Source: Nemertoderma westbladi (lineage: Eukaryota; Xenacoelomorpha; Nemertodermatida; Nemertodermatidae). Taken from it: DNA of 64,000 nt. Every line of letters starts with the position of its first letter. Within the stretch, counting starts at the first letter, position 1. The stretch covers positions 30,218-94,217 of the forward strand of contig JAUCBJ010007685.1 of NCBI GenBank assembly GCA_032718475.1, written 5' to 3'. This document shows positions 34,861 to 45,620 of the stretch, one piece after another. The notes under the pieces are model-generated. The model was not told the origin of the DNA, did no database searches, and saw nothing but the letters and a program-made list of their open reading frames with translations. The translations under genes and the position numbers were made by a program.

Positions 34861-37800
34861 ACTCCGGGAGATTGCCGTCGCCCCGGAGGATGCGACCCGG
34901 CGAGGCGCACTACGCGCCGAGAGAGGGGTACGCGATGTACCGGTACGAAGATGAGGACAGTAGAGAGGGGGGTCGAAGAGAAACTTTCCGACGGGATATA
35001 CCTACCGATCGAGAATACGGTAGCCGCGGGGAGGATTATTCGAGAAGAATAAACTTCGATCCCGAGCGACACATGCAGACTGTAGGACATACTGTAGGCC
35101 TTACTGCACATACCATAGGCCATACTGAGAGAGGCAATGTAGGCGATAGGATAGCGTGGACAACGGGATTAAACCCGGAAGTCGCGGAATACATACCGGC
35201 GGGTAGGCCAGAAGCTGATAGGCCTATACCGGTACCAGCACAGCAGTATGACTACAGCATGCAGGGACATAACATATACCCAGGGGAGGGGGGAATTATT
35301 GCGGATAGGTGTATGGGCCCCAACATATTAACATCAACCCCAGTACCAAACATACCGGTGGGGGGGGGACAGGGTGACATTCCCCCATCACAATATCAAC
35401 AATATACCCCGATAGGAGCAAGAACAACGAGACCCTTGGATGAGAATAGGTCGTGTGACACAGATATATGGAGGGGGCCGCTACCCCCGATGACATACCC
35501 AAGCCAGAGAAAGTCAAGAAATAGGACAGACGGAACGCACCAGACAGGAGAAACTATGCAGCACCCATCGAATCCATTGGAAGCGCAGGCGATGGGGATG
35601 GCCACGTTGATCGATGCGTTGAAAACGAGGATCGAGTTACCACCCGTGGAACCATTCAAATTCGATGGGAGCAGGCCGGAAGAATATCTACAGTTTCGGC
35701 GCATGTATAGTAACGAAATACTAACAAAGAACTTGACGCAGGCGGAGTGCCTAAAGTATCTACAAGTGTACACGGGAGGCCCAGCATACGACATCGTGAG
35801 GCAATATCAAGGAATAGAGGGCGGCTTCACGACAGCATGGCGGGCACTGGATAGGGAATACGGGCACCCGGCCAAGATCATCAGGCAGACGCTGAGAGGC
35901 ATAACATCGGGTGGCCTACAGGATAATCCCGTTAGCATTAAGACGTTCGCTAACAAAGTCGAAAAGGCGCTAATCGTGCTGAAGACGCTAGACGCGCCGT
36001 ACGAGCTCAATGCGTCCAACAACATCACCACGATAGCGCAGGCACTACCAAACTGGCTGCGCAACAAGTGGAGGAAAATCGCCTTCTCCACTCGAGATAA
36101 GAAGGGTGCGGAACCGGGTTTAGAAGAAATGTCAAACTTCTTAAACTACGAGGCTGAACTAATAACTGACCCAGTCTATAGCGAAGACAGCCTGGGAAAG
36201 GGACCGAAGACAGACTACCATAGACCGAAACCAGAGCACAACACATCGAACGCATTACCGAGACTCAGGCAATCATTGCCATATGCAGCGACGCAGGGGA
36301 CTGCAAGTCCACAGCTAGCCGAGGATAAGACAACATCATGGAACGGACAGGGAAACAATAATAACACGAATAAACATAACCCCAGTACGTCCAATAGGCA
36401 AAACCCAAACAATAAGAATAGTAGGGACTTTGGCACGAACGCAACTGCGATACGCAATGCACTGTATAAAGAGGGCTACGACCCAAAGAGCAAATGCCAG
36501 CTACACGCAAATGCGCTTCATCAAACTATGAACTGCAGGTACTGGCAGGCGCTACCTAGGCAAGATCAGATAGATTATGCGTTCAGCAATAAAATCTGCT
36601 CGCGATGTGTAATGAGTGGACATAGAGCAAGGGAGTGCAAAGAGAAGCCAATGAAATTTGGTCAAAGGAGAGGCCAAACGATGGCGACGAGCACAGTAGG
36701 GGCGAAGAAGAGAGGAACGGTGCTACTTGGAGTAGTACCAGTACGAGTGATCGGGGAAGGCAATCGATCAGTAACAACACTAATGCTGGTTGATAGTGGA
36801 GCTGCCTTCACATTAGTCGAGGAATGGGTGGCCGAGGAGATAGGATTGAGAACGAGGCCAAGCAGGATGGCGGTAACAACCATCTCTAGCAAAGATGAGA
36901 TCCTGGAGATGAGAACAGGACGGTGCGCAATTGCAGCAGTGGCACCAGGATGCGACTATGGGGCAACCATCGACCCCATCCAAGTGATAGAGTCAATTAA
37001 TATCAATGCCAGGCGGCCAACCAACATCGAGGTCGAGCAGTATAAATTCCTGGACGACATTGACTTCTCAATCCCAGACGTGGACGTTAGGAAGGTGTCC
37101 ATCATAGTAGGTATGGACTGCCCAACGGCCCACGAAAGAATGCAAACGGTCTTCGGCGAAGACAAGCAGAGTGACCCGGTGGCCATATTAACACCATTCG
37201 GGTGGACACTGACAGGCCCAATTAAGAGTAATATACCATTCCATGTGTCCGAGAGTTCAGGATGCATGGTGCCAGGAACTGACGAGATAGAGGAGAGGCC
37301 AGAGATGGGCAATAGTGGTAGACAGCTAGAAGTAGAAGCAACACCAAGAGAGTGGGCGGAGGAGAATGGTATGGATGCAGAAGATCTAGAGACGATGGGT
37401 TGGAATAAGGGTCCCAGCAAGTATCGGTATGGAGATGGGGAGGAGCGGATGGTGGAGTGTCGGGAGGACAAACCGGAGAAGTGTCCGGTGGAGTGTCCAG
37501 AGGAGCGCCCGGAAGAGACGCCGGTCCGGTTGAGAGGCATACCGACAAGGGGGAAGCCGAGTAAGAATACAAGATGGAAAGGGAGAAGATGTGAGACGAT
37601 CAGACCAGGGGCAGAGAAGCCCATGAATAAACATATGGTGGACAAAGGAGGCGGGAGAGTAGGAGGCGTGCTGCGTACGCACGCGGAACTGACAGAGTGC
37701 GAGGGGGCATTACATGGGCAGACATCGTGTATACCGAAGGACGAACGGGGGTCGTTGAAGCCTTTAATGCCAGCACACATATTAAGGGGGAGGCCAGCAG

Positions 37801-38093
37801 AGGTGGCATCTAAGATTAAGGAGAAGAACAGGGGCGGCATTATACCGCCAGGTGACACGTTGAAGGGTGGCACTTTGCCGCCAAGGGACGACCACGAGAT
37901 CAGAAACATAAATAATAGACAGCATTTGCAAAAACAGGAGAAAAAACCACCTATCGAATTGACAAGGAGAGTGGAGCGAAGAATTAGAGAACCTATAGGG
38001 GGGCAGTGGGAGAGTTGCCTGCTGGAGGAATCACCCATTGGGTCGCTGAGTTGTCCAACAGGTTGGACTGGGATGGAAGAGTTAGATCCGTAA
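34851..38093 (+). CDS. Outer element gag C-terminus, aspartic protease and integrase-tail fragment
   Basis: A 1,080-codon frame. The region 35656-36100 (FKFDGSRPEEYLQF, LKYLQVY, EYGHP) is the DUF1759-like gag domain. A CX2CX4HX4C zinc knuckle (CSRCVMSGHRAREC) lies at about 36598-36640. The protease follows with catalytic LVDSGAAFTLVEE at about 36787 and the BEL-type IIVGMDCP and PFGWTLTG motifs (37105-37215). Reverse transcriptase should come next but does not. Instead a hydrophilic stretch leads to ECEGAL and LKPLMPAHILRGR (37690-37795), which resembles the segment just past the catalytic Glu of BEL integrases. The frame stays open across the apparent deletion. The true upstream junction is a frameshift near 34850, so its first ATG is probably not the real start. 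Confidence 0.75.
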   Translation: MGSDSGRLPSPRRMRPGEAHYAPREGYAMYRYEDEDSREGGRRETFRRDIPTDREYGSRGEDYSRRINFDPERHMQTVGHTVGLTAHTIGHTERGNVGDRIAWTTGLNPEVAEYIPAGRPEADRPIPVPAQQYDYSMQGHNIYPGEGGIIADRCMGPNILTSTPVPNIPVGGGQGDIPPSQYQQYTPIGARTTRPLDENRSCDTDIWRGPLPPMTYPSQRKSRNRTDGTHQTGETMQHPSNPLEAQAMGMATLIDALKTRIELPPVEPFKFDGSRPEEYLQFRRMYSNEILTKNLTQAECLKYLQVYTGGPAYDIVRQYQGIEGGFTTAWRALDREYGHPAKIIRQTLRGITSGGLQDNPVSIKTFANKVEKALIVLKTLDAPYELNASNNITTIAQALPNWLRNKWRKIAFSTRDKKGAEPGLEEMSNFLNYEAELITDPVYSEDSLGKGPKTDYHRPKPEHNTSNALPRLRQSLPYAATQGTASPQLAEDKTTSWNGQGNNNNTNKHNPSTSNRQNPNNKNSRDFGTNATAIRNALYKEGYDPKSKCQLHANALHQTMNCRYWQALPRQDQIDYAFSNKICSRCVMSGHRARECKEKPMKFGQRRGQTMATSTVGAKKRGTVLLGVVPVRVIGEGNRSVTTLMLVDSGAAFTLVEEWVAEEIGLRTRPSRMAVTTISSKDEILEMRTGRCAIAAVAPGCDYGATIDPIQVIESININARRPTNIEVEQYKFLDDIDFSIPDVDVRKVSIIVGMDCPTAHERMQTVFGEDKQSDPVAILTPFGWTLTGPIKSNIPFHVSESSGCMVPGTDEIEERPEMGNSGRQLEVEATPREWAEENGMDAEDLETMGWNKGPSKYRYGDGEERMVECREDKPEKCPVECPEERPEETPVRLRGIPTRGKPSKNTRWKGRRCETIRPGAEKPMNKHMVDKGGGRVGGVLRTHAELTECEGALHGQTSCIPKDERGSLKPLMPAHILRGRPAEVASKIKEKNRGGIIPPGDTLKGGTLPPRDDHEIRNINNRQHLQKQEKKPPIELTRRVERRIREPIGGQWESCLLEESPIGSLSCPTGWTGMEELDP

Positions 38094-38256
38094 AAGGTGC
38101 GGGCAGAGGTGTTACCTGTCTATTGGAAGGGGCACCTTAGCAAAGCTGGAGGATATTTTAGTCGTCCAAGTTTTGGACTGAGGGGGTGGGATTGAGGGCG
38201 AGACGCCCTTCCCACAAACAAAATAATAAAATAAAATAAAAAAATAGTACATGGTA

Positions 38257-38920
38257 AGTACGCAGTTAGTAGGCAGAGAGTTAGTTAGAAGGTACGTAGT
38301 ACCTAGTTAGTTAGTTAGTTAGTTAGGAGGTACGTAGTACCGCCAGTTAGAGAGTTAGTTAGAGGGTACGTAAGTACCGTTAGTTAGTTAGTTAGTTAGG
38401 AGGTACGTAGTACCGCCAGTTAGAGAGTTAGTTAGAGGGTACGTAAGTACCGTTAGTTAGTTAGTTAGTTAGGAGGTACGTAGTACCGCCAGTTAGAGAG
38501 TTAGTTAGAGGGTACGTAAGTACCGTTAGTTAGTTAAAGAGTTAGAGGGTACGTAGTACCGATAGTTAGTTAGAAGAGTTAGAGGGTACGTAGTACCGAT
38601 AGTTAGTTAGAGAGTTAGAGGGTATGTAGTACCGATAGTTAGTTAGAGAGTTAGAGGGTATGCAGTACCGATAGTTAGTTAGAGAGTTAGAGGGTACGTA
38701 GTACCGTTAGTTAGAGAGTTAGAGGGTACGTAGTACCGATAGTTAGAGGAGAGTTAGAGGGTACGTAGTACCGTTAGTTAGTTAGAGAGTTAGAGGGTAC
38801 GTAGTACCGTTAGTTAGAGAGTTAGAGGGTACGTAGTACCGATAGTTAGAGGAGAGTTAGAGGGTACGTAGTACCGTTAGTTAGTTAGAGAGTTAGAGGG
38901 TACGTAGTACCGTTAGTTAG
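38257..38920. repeat. Tandem array of about 18 GGTACGTAGTACC hairpin units
   Basis: Each unit holds the inverted repeat GGTAC-GTA-GTACC (sometimes GGTACGTAAGTACC, twice GGTATG variants) joined by GTTAGTTAGAGAGTTAGAG-like spacers. Early units alternate in a two-unit pattern of about 80 bp; later ones run at about 40-60 bp. It lies between the protease ORF and the third ORF. Confidence 0.93.
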
Positions 38921-39409
38921 AAGAGAGAAAGTAAGAGGTAAAAGGGGTATATAAGATATAGATATTAGTTAGCAGTTAGTAGCGAGAGGGGGGCATATGA
39001 GTACAGCTGGGTAAATCGTGTGGCCACACGACGTATACTGCTGTACTGCATAGACCCACAGAGTAGGCCAGAATGTGGATTAGAGAATAGAGTAATCCAT
39101 AGGCAGTAGTAAGTAGTAGGACAGTAGAATCAAAGTAAATAAATAAATAAATAGAATAGGGCTGAAAATTGTAAAATAGTGGCAGCACAAGGGAAGCTAT
39201 TCTAGAACATAATAAAAGTAACGGACAGAAATCGAAATTAGGGTGTATTTACTAGCTTCAAAAATTAATTAGGAACAATTTAGGTTAAAGGCGCAGTTAA
39301 GTAGGAAGTAGGCCATTATCGAACTGTACAGAACATCCTAGATACATCACTCATCTGTATTGCGCCTTGGTAAGGCACCACCTTGCAGGTGAGCGAGTGA
39401 ACGTTCGGA
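38921..39409 (+). other. Leader before the third ORF of the outer element
   Basis: Non-coding; contains AATAAATAAATAAATA near 39138 and a CACCACCTTGCAGGTGAG stretch at 39368-39386 that looks like an intron acceptor followed by a donor. The latter could mark a spliced subgenomic mRNA for the third ORF, which is a guess. Confidence 0.4.
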
Positions 39410-41887
39410 ATGGCGAGTAAGTTGATCAGAAAGAGAAAGGCGGAGTCAGGAGGAAAGGAGATACTGGTGGATTTCACCGAGAGACATCCGGAAGAGAAGA
39501 CGAGAGGATACTACAAGAGGTTGGAAAGGGGTCACGCGGCACGAGCGCTGCAGGATCACTTCCGGGAGGCGCACGAACAGCGGCTGGTCGGGACCTACGG
39601 GACCCCGTCGCTGGACAACGCAGTCTTCCAACACTTCCACTACGTGGTGAAAGGGGACGAGGCGAAGTTCGGGATTCCGAAATACCCGAGGGAATCACCG
39701 AGGAAGGACTGGAAGAGATTCATAGAGTCCGTCAACAGAGGAGGATATATGATCCTAGATGACGAGGGAACCGTGGAAGACGAGGCGGGTTCGAGACGAG
39801 GAACGGCAGGGTCGGCCAGGACCATACTCCTACATTTGGCCGCGCCAAATGGGGACATCTTCTTATTCGACCTAGGGACGTATGGGAAGAAGGACGGGCC
39901 GAAATTAGACCGATTACCGAAAGCGGTACAAGTCTTAGTAAGAGAGAAGTCGACGACGAAAGTGGGATCGGCGATTCGCGAGGACGCGGAGAGGATCATC
40001 AGTCCGGACGCCACCAACCTCCTGGATATGCAGAAAGTCTTTATGGCTATGACGGCACCGGATGGATTGGGGGTAGTCGAAAACACAGGCCAATGCGGGG
40101 TGGTGGCGATGGGCCAATTATTGGGGCTCGTATGCCACAAACCGATGGACTGGGGGAAGTTTAGGGAAGAATACGGGGCAGAACTAGCGAACTCGCTAAA
40201 GTGGGGAGCGAGACCGGGAAAGCAGGAGGTATATCAGTTCCGCAGGGGAGCGATAAAGGTATATCAGAAGCGATATATCCTGCAGGAGGACTGGATGATG
40301 ATAAGTTTGCTTAACTTATTTATGACCGTGATTATCGAGAGGGAACCAGGGGCATTTCTGTTATCGGGATCACCCCTAAGCTACAGGAGAGCCTTTAAAG
40401 TGGCCTTTGACGGTCTGGTAGACCACCCGGGGCTGAAGGGCGAGTCGGTGTATTACAACAGCCGACATCTGGTAGACGGGGAGACAGACACACCGTATCA
40501 GAGATGGGAGCAGCTAGAGACGGATAGACGAGAAGCAAAGCGACTGGAAGAAGTCGCTAGACGGGAGAGGATAGAAGCAGAGGAGAGGGAAGAGGAGGCC
40601 AGGACACAGAGTTACGGCTTCGAGGAACAGGCGGGCCTAGACGAACTTCATTGGACTTCGTCAGGGAGTTCGGGGGAGTCTCTAGGGCGGGAATTGGGAT
40701 GGACGGTGGGATTGCCGAAACAGTCGACGTCGGGGTTGCGAACGATGCCCATACCAGCGGGCGCCGAGGGCGACCAACCGCCAAGGAAGTTAAGGGAGCT
40801 AGAGGGATGGAGAGCTACGGGCGAGAGCCAAGGCGGGAAGGGACATAGTGGATCCATCGGGATACCGGGATTGGAGACACTACCAGAAGAGGAGGACGAA
40901 GACGACGAGTTCGGAGAGATGCCGCCCATCGAGAGGATAGGCCACTCGGACACGGACTGGGTTGGCGGAAGGGTGGTGACGGCCAGTGGGGCGTGGGCCT
41001 TCTGGAACAGATCCGGCAAGCGGACCTGGGTGCACGAGGAGCCGGCGATGGATTTCGCGGGGAGCACCATCAGGTTGGGCGAGCAACCGGGGACGGCACC
41101 ACGGATAGTATTCGGGGAGACGATGCCCGAGAGGGGCGGAGAGATCGACGTAAACAGGGAGACCAACGTAGAGAAGTTCGCCTACCAGCGACTCCACAGA
41201 CCGCGGAGATCGCTTGGGACGAAAGACGAGGTGGGACGGGAGACATTGGTACTCGGCTGCGACTACTGTGGGAGACAGATCCATCGGGAAAGCAGCTGTC
41301 TATACCGGTTCCAACAGGGAACCTTTTGTCTCTACTGCAGAGAACCAAGCCACAGGATGGGGGCGTGTCCACGGTTGCATAACCGATGTCCAAAGTGCCA
41401 CTTTCGGGGACACTACGGACGCGAGTGCGACTGGATGAACGACGAGGAGAAGTTCACAAGATTCGAGGAGTGGGCCGACGTCGGGGCCATGACGCGCCAG
41501 TGCATGAAGGCCCAGGAGTTTAAGTGGGGTTTCTTCCTTATCAATCAGGAGACTCACATGGAAATCATAAAGCGGAGGCTACCGTTTACCTACCAAGAGG
41601 TAGCAACGGCGGCGTCGTACGCTGGAGTGATGAACACGCAAAGGTATCTGGACAGGTGGACGCCAGAGAACCGAAGGGAGTTTAGGGATTTCTTGGCGGA
41701 GCACGTACCAAAGGCAATGAAAATGATCCTATGGGACGCCACTAGAGGGAGACAGCCGGGCCATTCTGAGGGGCCACCGGCGAAGCGATATCGGGCACTA
41801 ATAACACCAGCTCCCAAGGAGCCAACGACCGGGATCAGCAAGGAAGTGGCGGAAAGCAGAAAGCGGATGATGCCAGAGGAACGGTGA
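39410..41887 (+). CDS. Third ORF of the outer element: DEDDy-exonuclease-like domain plus three zinc knuckles
   Basis: An intact 825-residue protein. Residues about 112-300 show the order of a DEDDy 3'-5' exonuclease: YMILDDEG (Exo I, D-x-E) near 113, VGSAIREDAERI (Exo II Asp) near 184, LLDMQKVF near 204, and YILQED (Exo III, Tyr-x3 then Glu, where the family usually has Asp) near 290. A Glu/Arg-rich linker follows (about 360-400), then an acidic low-complexity stretch. Residues about 617-680 hold three CX2CX4HX4C knuckles: CDYCGRQIHRESSC, CLYCREPSHRMGAC, CPKCHFRGHYGREC. A conserved C-terminal region precedes a basic tail. The inner element encodes the same arrangement at 54767-58474. No signal peptide or membrane segment is visible, so it is not a typical envelope. 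The exonuclease reading is by motif only. Confidence 0.78.
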   Translation: MASKLIRKRKAESGGKEILVDFTERHPEEKTRGYYKRLERGHAARALQDHFREAHEQRLVGTYGTPSLDNAVFQHFHYVVKGDEAKFGIPKYPRESPRKDWKRFIESVNRGGYMILDDEGTVEDEAGSRRGTAGSARTILLHLAAPNGDIFLFDLGTYGKKDGPKLDRLPKAVQVLVREKSTTKVGSAIREDAERIISPDATNLLDMQKVFMAMTAPDGLGVVENTGQCGVVAMGQLLGLVCHKPMDWGKFREEYGAELANSLKWGARPGKQEVYQFRRGAIKVYQKRYILQEDWMMISLLNLFMTVIIEREPGAFLLSGSPLSYRRAFKVAFDGLVDHPGLKGESVYYNSRHLVDGETDTPYQRWEQLETDRREAKRLEEVARRERIEAEEREEEARTQSYGFEEQAGLDELHWTSSGSSGESLGRELGWTVGLPKQSTSGLRTMPIPAGAEGDQPPRKLRELEGWRATGESQGGKGHSGSIGIPGLETLPEEEDEDDEFGEMPPIERIGHSDTDWVGGRVVTASGAWAFWNRSGKRTWVHEEPAMDFAGSTIRLGEQPGTAPRIVFGETMPERGGEIDVNRETNVEKFAYQRLHRPRRSLGTKDEVGRETLVLGCDYCGRQIHRESSCLYRFQQGTFCLYCREPSHRMGACPRLHNRCPKCHFRGHYGRECDWMNDEEKFTRFEEWADVGAMTRQCMKAQEFKWGFFLINQETHMEIIKRRLPFTYQEVATAASYAGVMNTQRYLDRWTPENRREFRDFLAEHVPKAMKMILWDATRGRQPGHSEGPPAKRYRALITPAPKEPTTGISKEVAESRKRMMPEER

Positions 41888-42144
41888 TAACCAAGAAACG
41901 GCCCAGGGAAGAGGACGCCAGGGGGAACTACCCCCGGAGGAACAGATAGGTTCCCAGAGTCGAGGGAGAGAGACTGGGACTTGGACGTGGTACGCCTGGT
42001 AGGCGCCGCGTGGGATATACGAACTATTAAGTACAAATTCAATTAATGCAAAATAATCATATAAGTGCAATTTGTATGTACGTACGTAGTAATTAGTAAT
42101 CTAGAAATATATACGTTCGGAGTAAGTACTATAGTCATACAACC
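41888..42144 (+). other. Outer-element sequence just before the inner insertion
   Basis: Non-coding tail of the outer element. Ends with CAACC (42140-42144), the target duplication of the inner element, repeated at 61172-61176. Confidence 0.8.
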
Positions 42145-44342
42145 TGTTACGGTATATGGCGCTGTATCCACATTATTAGTCATTATGCAGTATGCATTAT
42201 TAGTCATTATGCAGTATGCAATATTAGTCCGTTATACTGTACGTAATATTAGTCCGTTGTGCAGCATAATATTTTAGATAAGGCATAATAACGCAGTGGT
42301 ATTTAGATAGGGAAATCGAAACACCCATATATTTGAATCCATCCATTTTGTATAGTATGTAGCCCTACCTACGTAATTTTGTATTAGGATATATGTAGAT
42401 AGTTCCAGGGTAGCGAGTTTATTCGGACCCTGGATTTTGTGCTTGCTGATATTAGCATCGATAGGGCTAGCATATAGGGACGCTGTCCTGGCCATTCAGC
42501 AGCCAGGGACGTGAACCATTACCATATATGGTAATAATTTGAGGTTTGGGCAGGAAATAGGGCTACAATCCGGCCTCCTTATTGGACTAACTGCTTCCAG
42601 GTTGGTCTAATGCTAGCGCGGACTGGAGAGCCAATAGGAGAGCGATTGAGTCACCCTATTGCATCACCCACCCGGATCACCTATAAATTGGCGGTGTGCC
42701 GGTAGAGCCTTACAATCTGATCCCTCACATGATCTGCTGTTGTACTTGCTGAGCTGTCTCTATTCATTTTTTTGACGGATATTTTAGTGTATTTCTGCAA
42801 TTTTGATTAGTTTCTTGAAATGATTTGCTAGTGCGATTACTCTTGATTGTGTTTCTCAATTAATTCCTTCGATTACTGCTAATTACAACTGGAACTATGA
42901 TTTCTACCTTTTGATTAATGGTTCTATGTGATTCCTTTCTGCGCAATAATCCTAAGGGATTTCTGAGACTGTCAGACTTTGTGATTTGCATGCGCCGCTA
43001 CGGTAGCTATTAGCATAATGGAGGGCTAAGGTGCCAGTGGGCGGTGGGCACATTGGGGGGTTAGCGACGAAGGGAGAGCGGAGGATTCAAAAGCGAGCAA
43101 CGCTGGCGGGGGGTCACCGTTGCGGTCGGGCAGTTCACGCTGTGGTATGCAGACCAATCGCTGGTACAGTAATTAGGGGGCTGATGATCCAGGTTTCGTC
43201 TCTATTTAGTATTAGGGGGGCAGGAATCAGGTTAGTTAGGAGTCCTATATGTACCCGGGAGAGGCCTGCACGTATCACAACGTTGAGTGTGGAGTACGAA
43301 TAGTGAGTCGCATGATTGTGGGCTATACGGTAGTTAACTGCATAATTGCGAACTGTGATTGCTGACGCTGATTGGTGTGTTACTGAAGTGTGCCTATGAT
43401 TGTGAATGTTTAGGTAGGCGCTCTTTTCTCTTTGATTGATTTCTATTTCTTAGTTACAACAATTAGTTACTGATTAGGTCAAAGTAATACGGCAATTTAG
43501 GCTATTACTAGCGAAACCTGTTGCGTAATAAATTAGAATTACGTATTCTGGAACTCTTAGTAATTAGTACGCTGTTAAATATTTGTGACTGTAATTGATT
43601 AGTAAAAATTAAGAATTAGTACGCAGCATAGCGGAGAGTAGCTAAGGTAAAAATTAGAGTACTGTAAACTATTCACGCTGAGTGGTTATTTGCATTAGCG
43701 GGCAATCAGCTAGATCGCACTATTCGGTACGCACGAAACGCTAGTAATTTGCTGGCCTAAAGCCAGCTGCAGGCAAGTTTAGACCCAGAGCGGTACTATC
43801 CACGAGTGACAAATACTGTACCATTTTGATATATTTAAATATTCTCGCATTCACACATTACGTTAGAGAACCCCCAGTATTCGCGATTAGAAAAGACGTA
43901 GGTAATAGCGTGCTTTAATAGTGATAGAATTAGGCGTAAGAATACTCTGAGTGCAAGGCCTCTCGCACTCGTCTTAAGTAAGCTTAGGGAGCCGACTCGG
44001 GTTTATTGTTTTGGTTATTCCCGCGTGGCTCATAGATTCGAACAGTTAGCTCTCTATTGAGCAATCGGTAGAGAAAGGAACAAGCGATTTTGCAGGAGTT
44101 GTGTAAAATTAGTAAAATATATTAGCGGACGGCAGATTAGCGCCATCCAACGGTAAGTAGCGGTTTTGTATTTAGCAACCCTTACAATTTAGTAATATCA
44201 CGCTCCTGATCCCCTTTACTTAACAGTAGAGCAGTCTTTGTGTCTTATTGGCAAGAGCTCATTAGGTTGGCAGAAGGATATTAACGGGTATTGGTCTGTT
44301 CAACAGTTCTGCTGTTAGTATAGAGGTCGCGGTTGTTTATCA
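42145..44342 (+). repeat. 5' LTR of the inner element (2,198 bp)
   Basis: Starts TGTTACGGTATATGG, ends GTTTATCA. By eye it differs from the 3' LTR at about seven bases plus one 5-bp indel near 44252. It contains a perfect 18-bp palindrome ATTACCATATATGGTAAT (42518-42535; also 59342-59359) and a duplicated ATTAGTCATTATGCAGTATGC word near its start. Confidence 0.95.
42682..42688 (+). promoter_or_regulatory. TATA box candidate in the inner LTR
   Basis: TATAAAT within CACCTATAAATTGGCGG. Transcription would start near 42712, giving a short U3 and a long R-U5. The identical sequence lies at about 59506 in the 3' LTR. Inferred from the motif alone. Confidence 0.5.
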
Positions 44343-45620
44343 GTGATACGTGACTTGTTTGCTGTAGGCTGTAGCGTACAGTAAATAGAGTATTCTTAGG
44401 CTGTTAATTTAGATCACTGATACTTCGTATCAGTGATACGTGTATTTATTGGCTGTTGCTTGCAGCGGTCAATAGTGTATTCTTAGGCTGTTAGTAGTAT
44501 CACAGTATTGAGTAATAAATTAGAGCACGTGATCGTCTGCTGTAGGCTATAGGCTAGCGTACAGTAAGACATTGAGTATATTCTTTTAGGCTGTTAGTTT
44601 AGATTACTGTATTCACTGGCTGCGTACAATAGTACAGTAGTACATTAGGCTGATTGCTGTTACTGCGTACGGTAGAAGGACATTTGTTTGCCGTACCACA
44701 CACAGTATCATTAGGCTGTTAGGTTGGTGTACTGTTTTACTTACTGTACTGCATACAGTGGATGTACGGTAGTGCGTTTTTGCTAATTGCGAATACAGCA
44801 GTTCCTTAGGCCTTAGGGCAAAGTGTAATTAGTAAGTTTTTTGAAAATTTTAGCTAGGTTTGCGAGAATTCAGTTTCGGTCAAAATTATTTGTAAAATTC
44901 TAGAGTTTTGTACCGGTATGTTAGGTAACCGCTTAGTTATTTTATACCATCTGGAGATACATGGCAAGACGGAACTTCTGAGTTTGGGGTTCGTGTGGGT
45001 CTGCGGGTTCGGTTTGCAATCAGCGAAGGGCCTGAATCTTTGGACGCGGACGTGGAATCTCACAGCAAACAAGGTTGGTTGTTCTGTTGGCACCAGTGTG
45101 TTTGTGGAAGCAGTAAACAATTATCGGTTGTTTAACTGCGAAGCTGAACTCAATTTATTAGTTAGGATATTTAGGTTTAGCCGGCCATGGTTTTTTGAAT
45201 CGCTCAAGTTAGAGAGAGAGTTAGAGAGAGTCGCAACCCGAAGATGTAGCCACGCGCTAGTGGATACATATAATATTTGAAATTAAAATTACGTTGATTA
45301 GAGCTATATATATATAAAATTAGAAATATTCGGGTGGCAAGTATATTTTGAATATTTTGTATTAGATTCAAAGTTATTTTGTGCTATACCGGTATTTAAT
45401 GCTATATAGTAGCTATATAATAATATTTTGTTTAAATATTGTGCTAGTATTTGCTATAACTATACCCTATTAAATTCACAATATTGTATTGCGAATTTAT
45501 TTTGACATTTTGGACCAACTGATATTAGACAAATAATTTGACCGTATTTTCGGTTAAATTATAATTATATCTCGAACTTTTGCGAGATATTTTGCCGGAA
45601 GGCAAAACATTATTAAGACT
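44343..45620 (+). other. 5' leader of the inner element with repeats and a strong hairpin
   Basis: No gene; a 120-codon frame at 44918-45280 has no recognisable content. A perfect 11-bp stem (44413-44423 against 44427-44437, loop TTC) contains the ATCAGTGATACGTG word that also sits exactly on the LTR/leader junction (44339-44352). Diverged repeats built on TATTCTTAGGCTGTTAG and GCTGTAGGCT run from 44350 to 44720. No classical TGG primer-binding site directly follows the LTR. Confidence 0.65.

Noticed and set aside
36956-38038. 360-codon minus-strand frame
   Set aside because: Antisense shadow of the outer element's protease ORF, where the sense frame has clear motifs.
43031-43303. 90-codon frame present in both inner LTRs (also 59855-60127)
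   Set aside because: Same in both LTRs only because LTRs are copies; no domain or coding signature.
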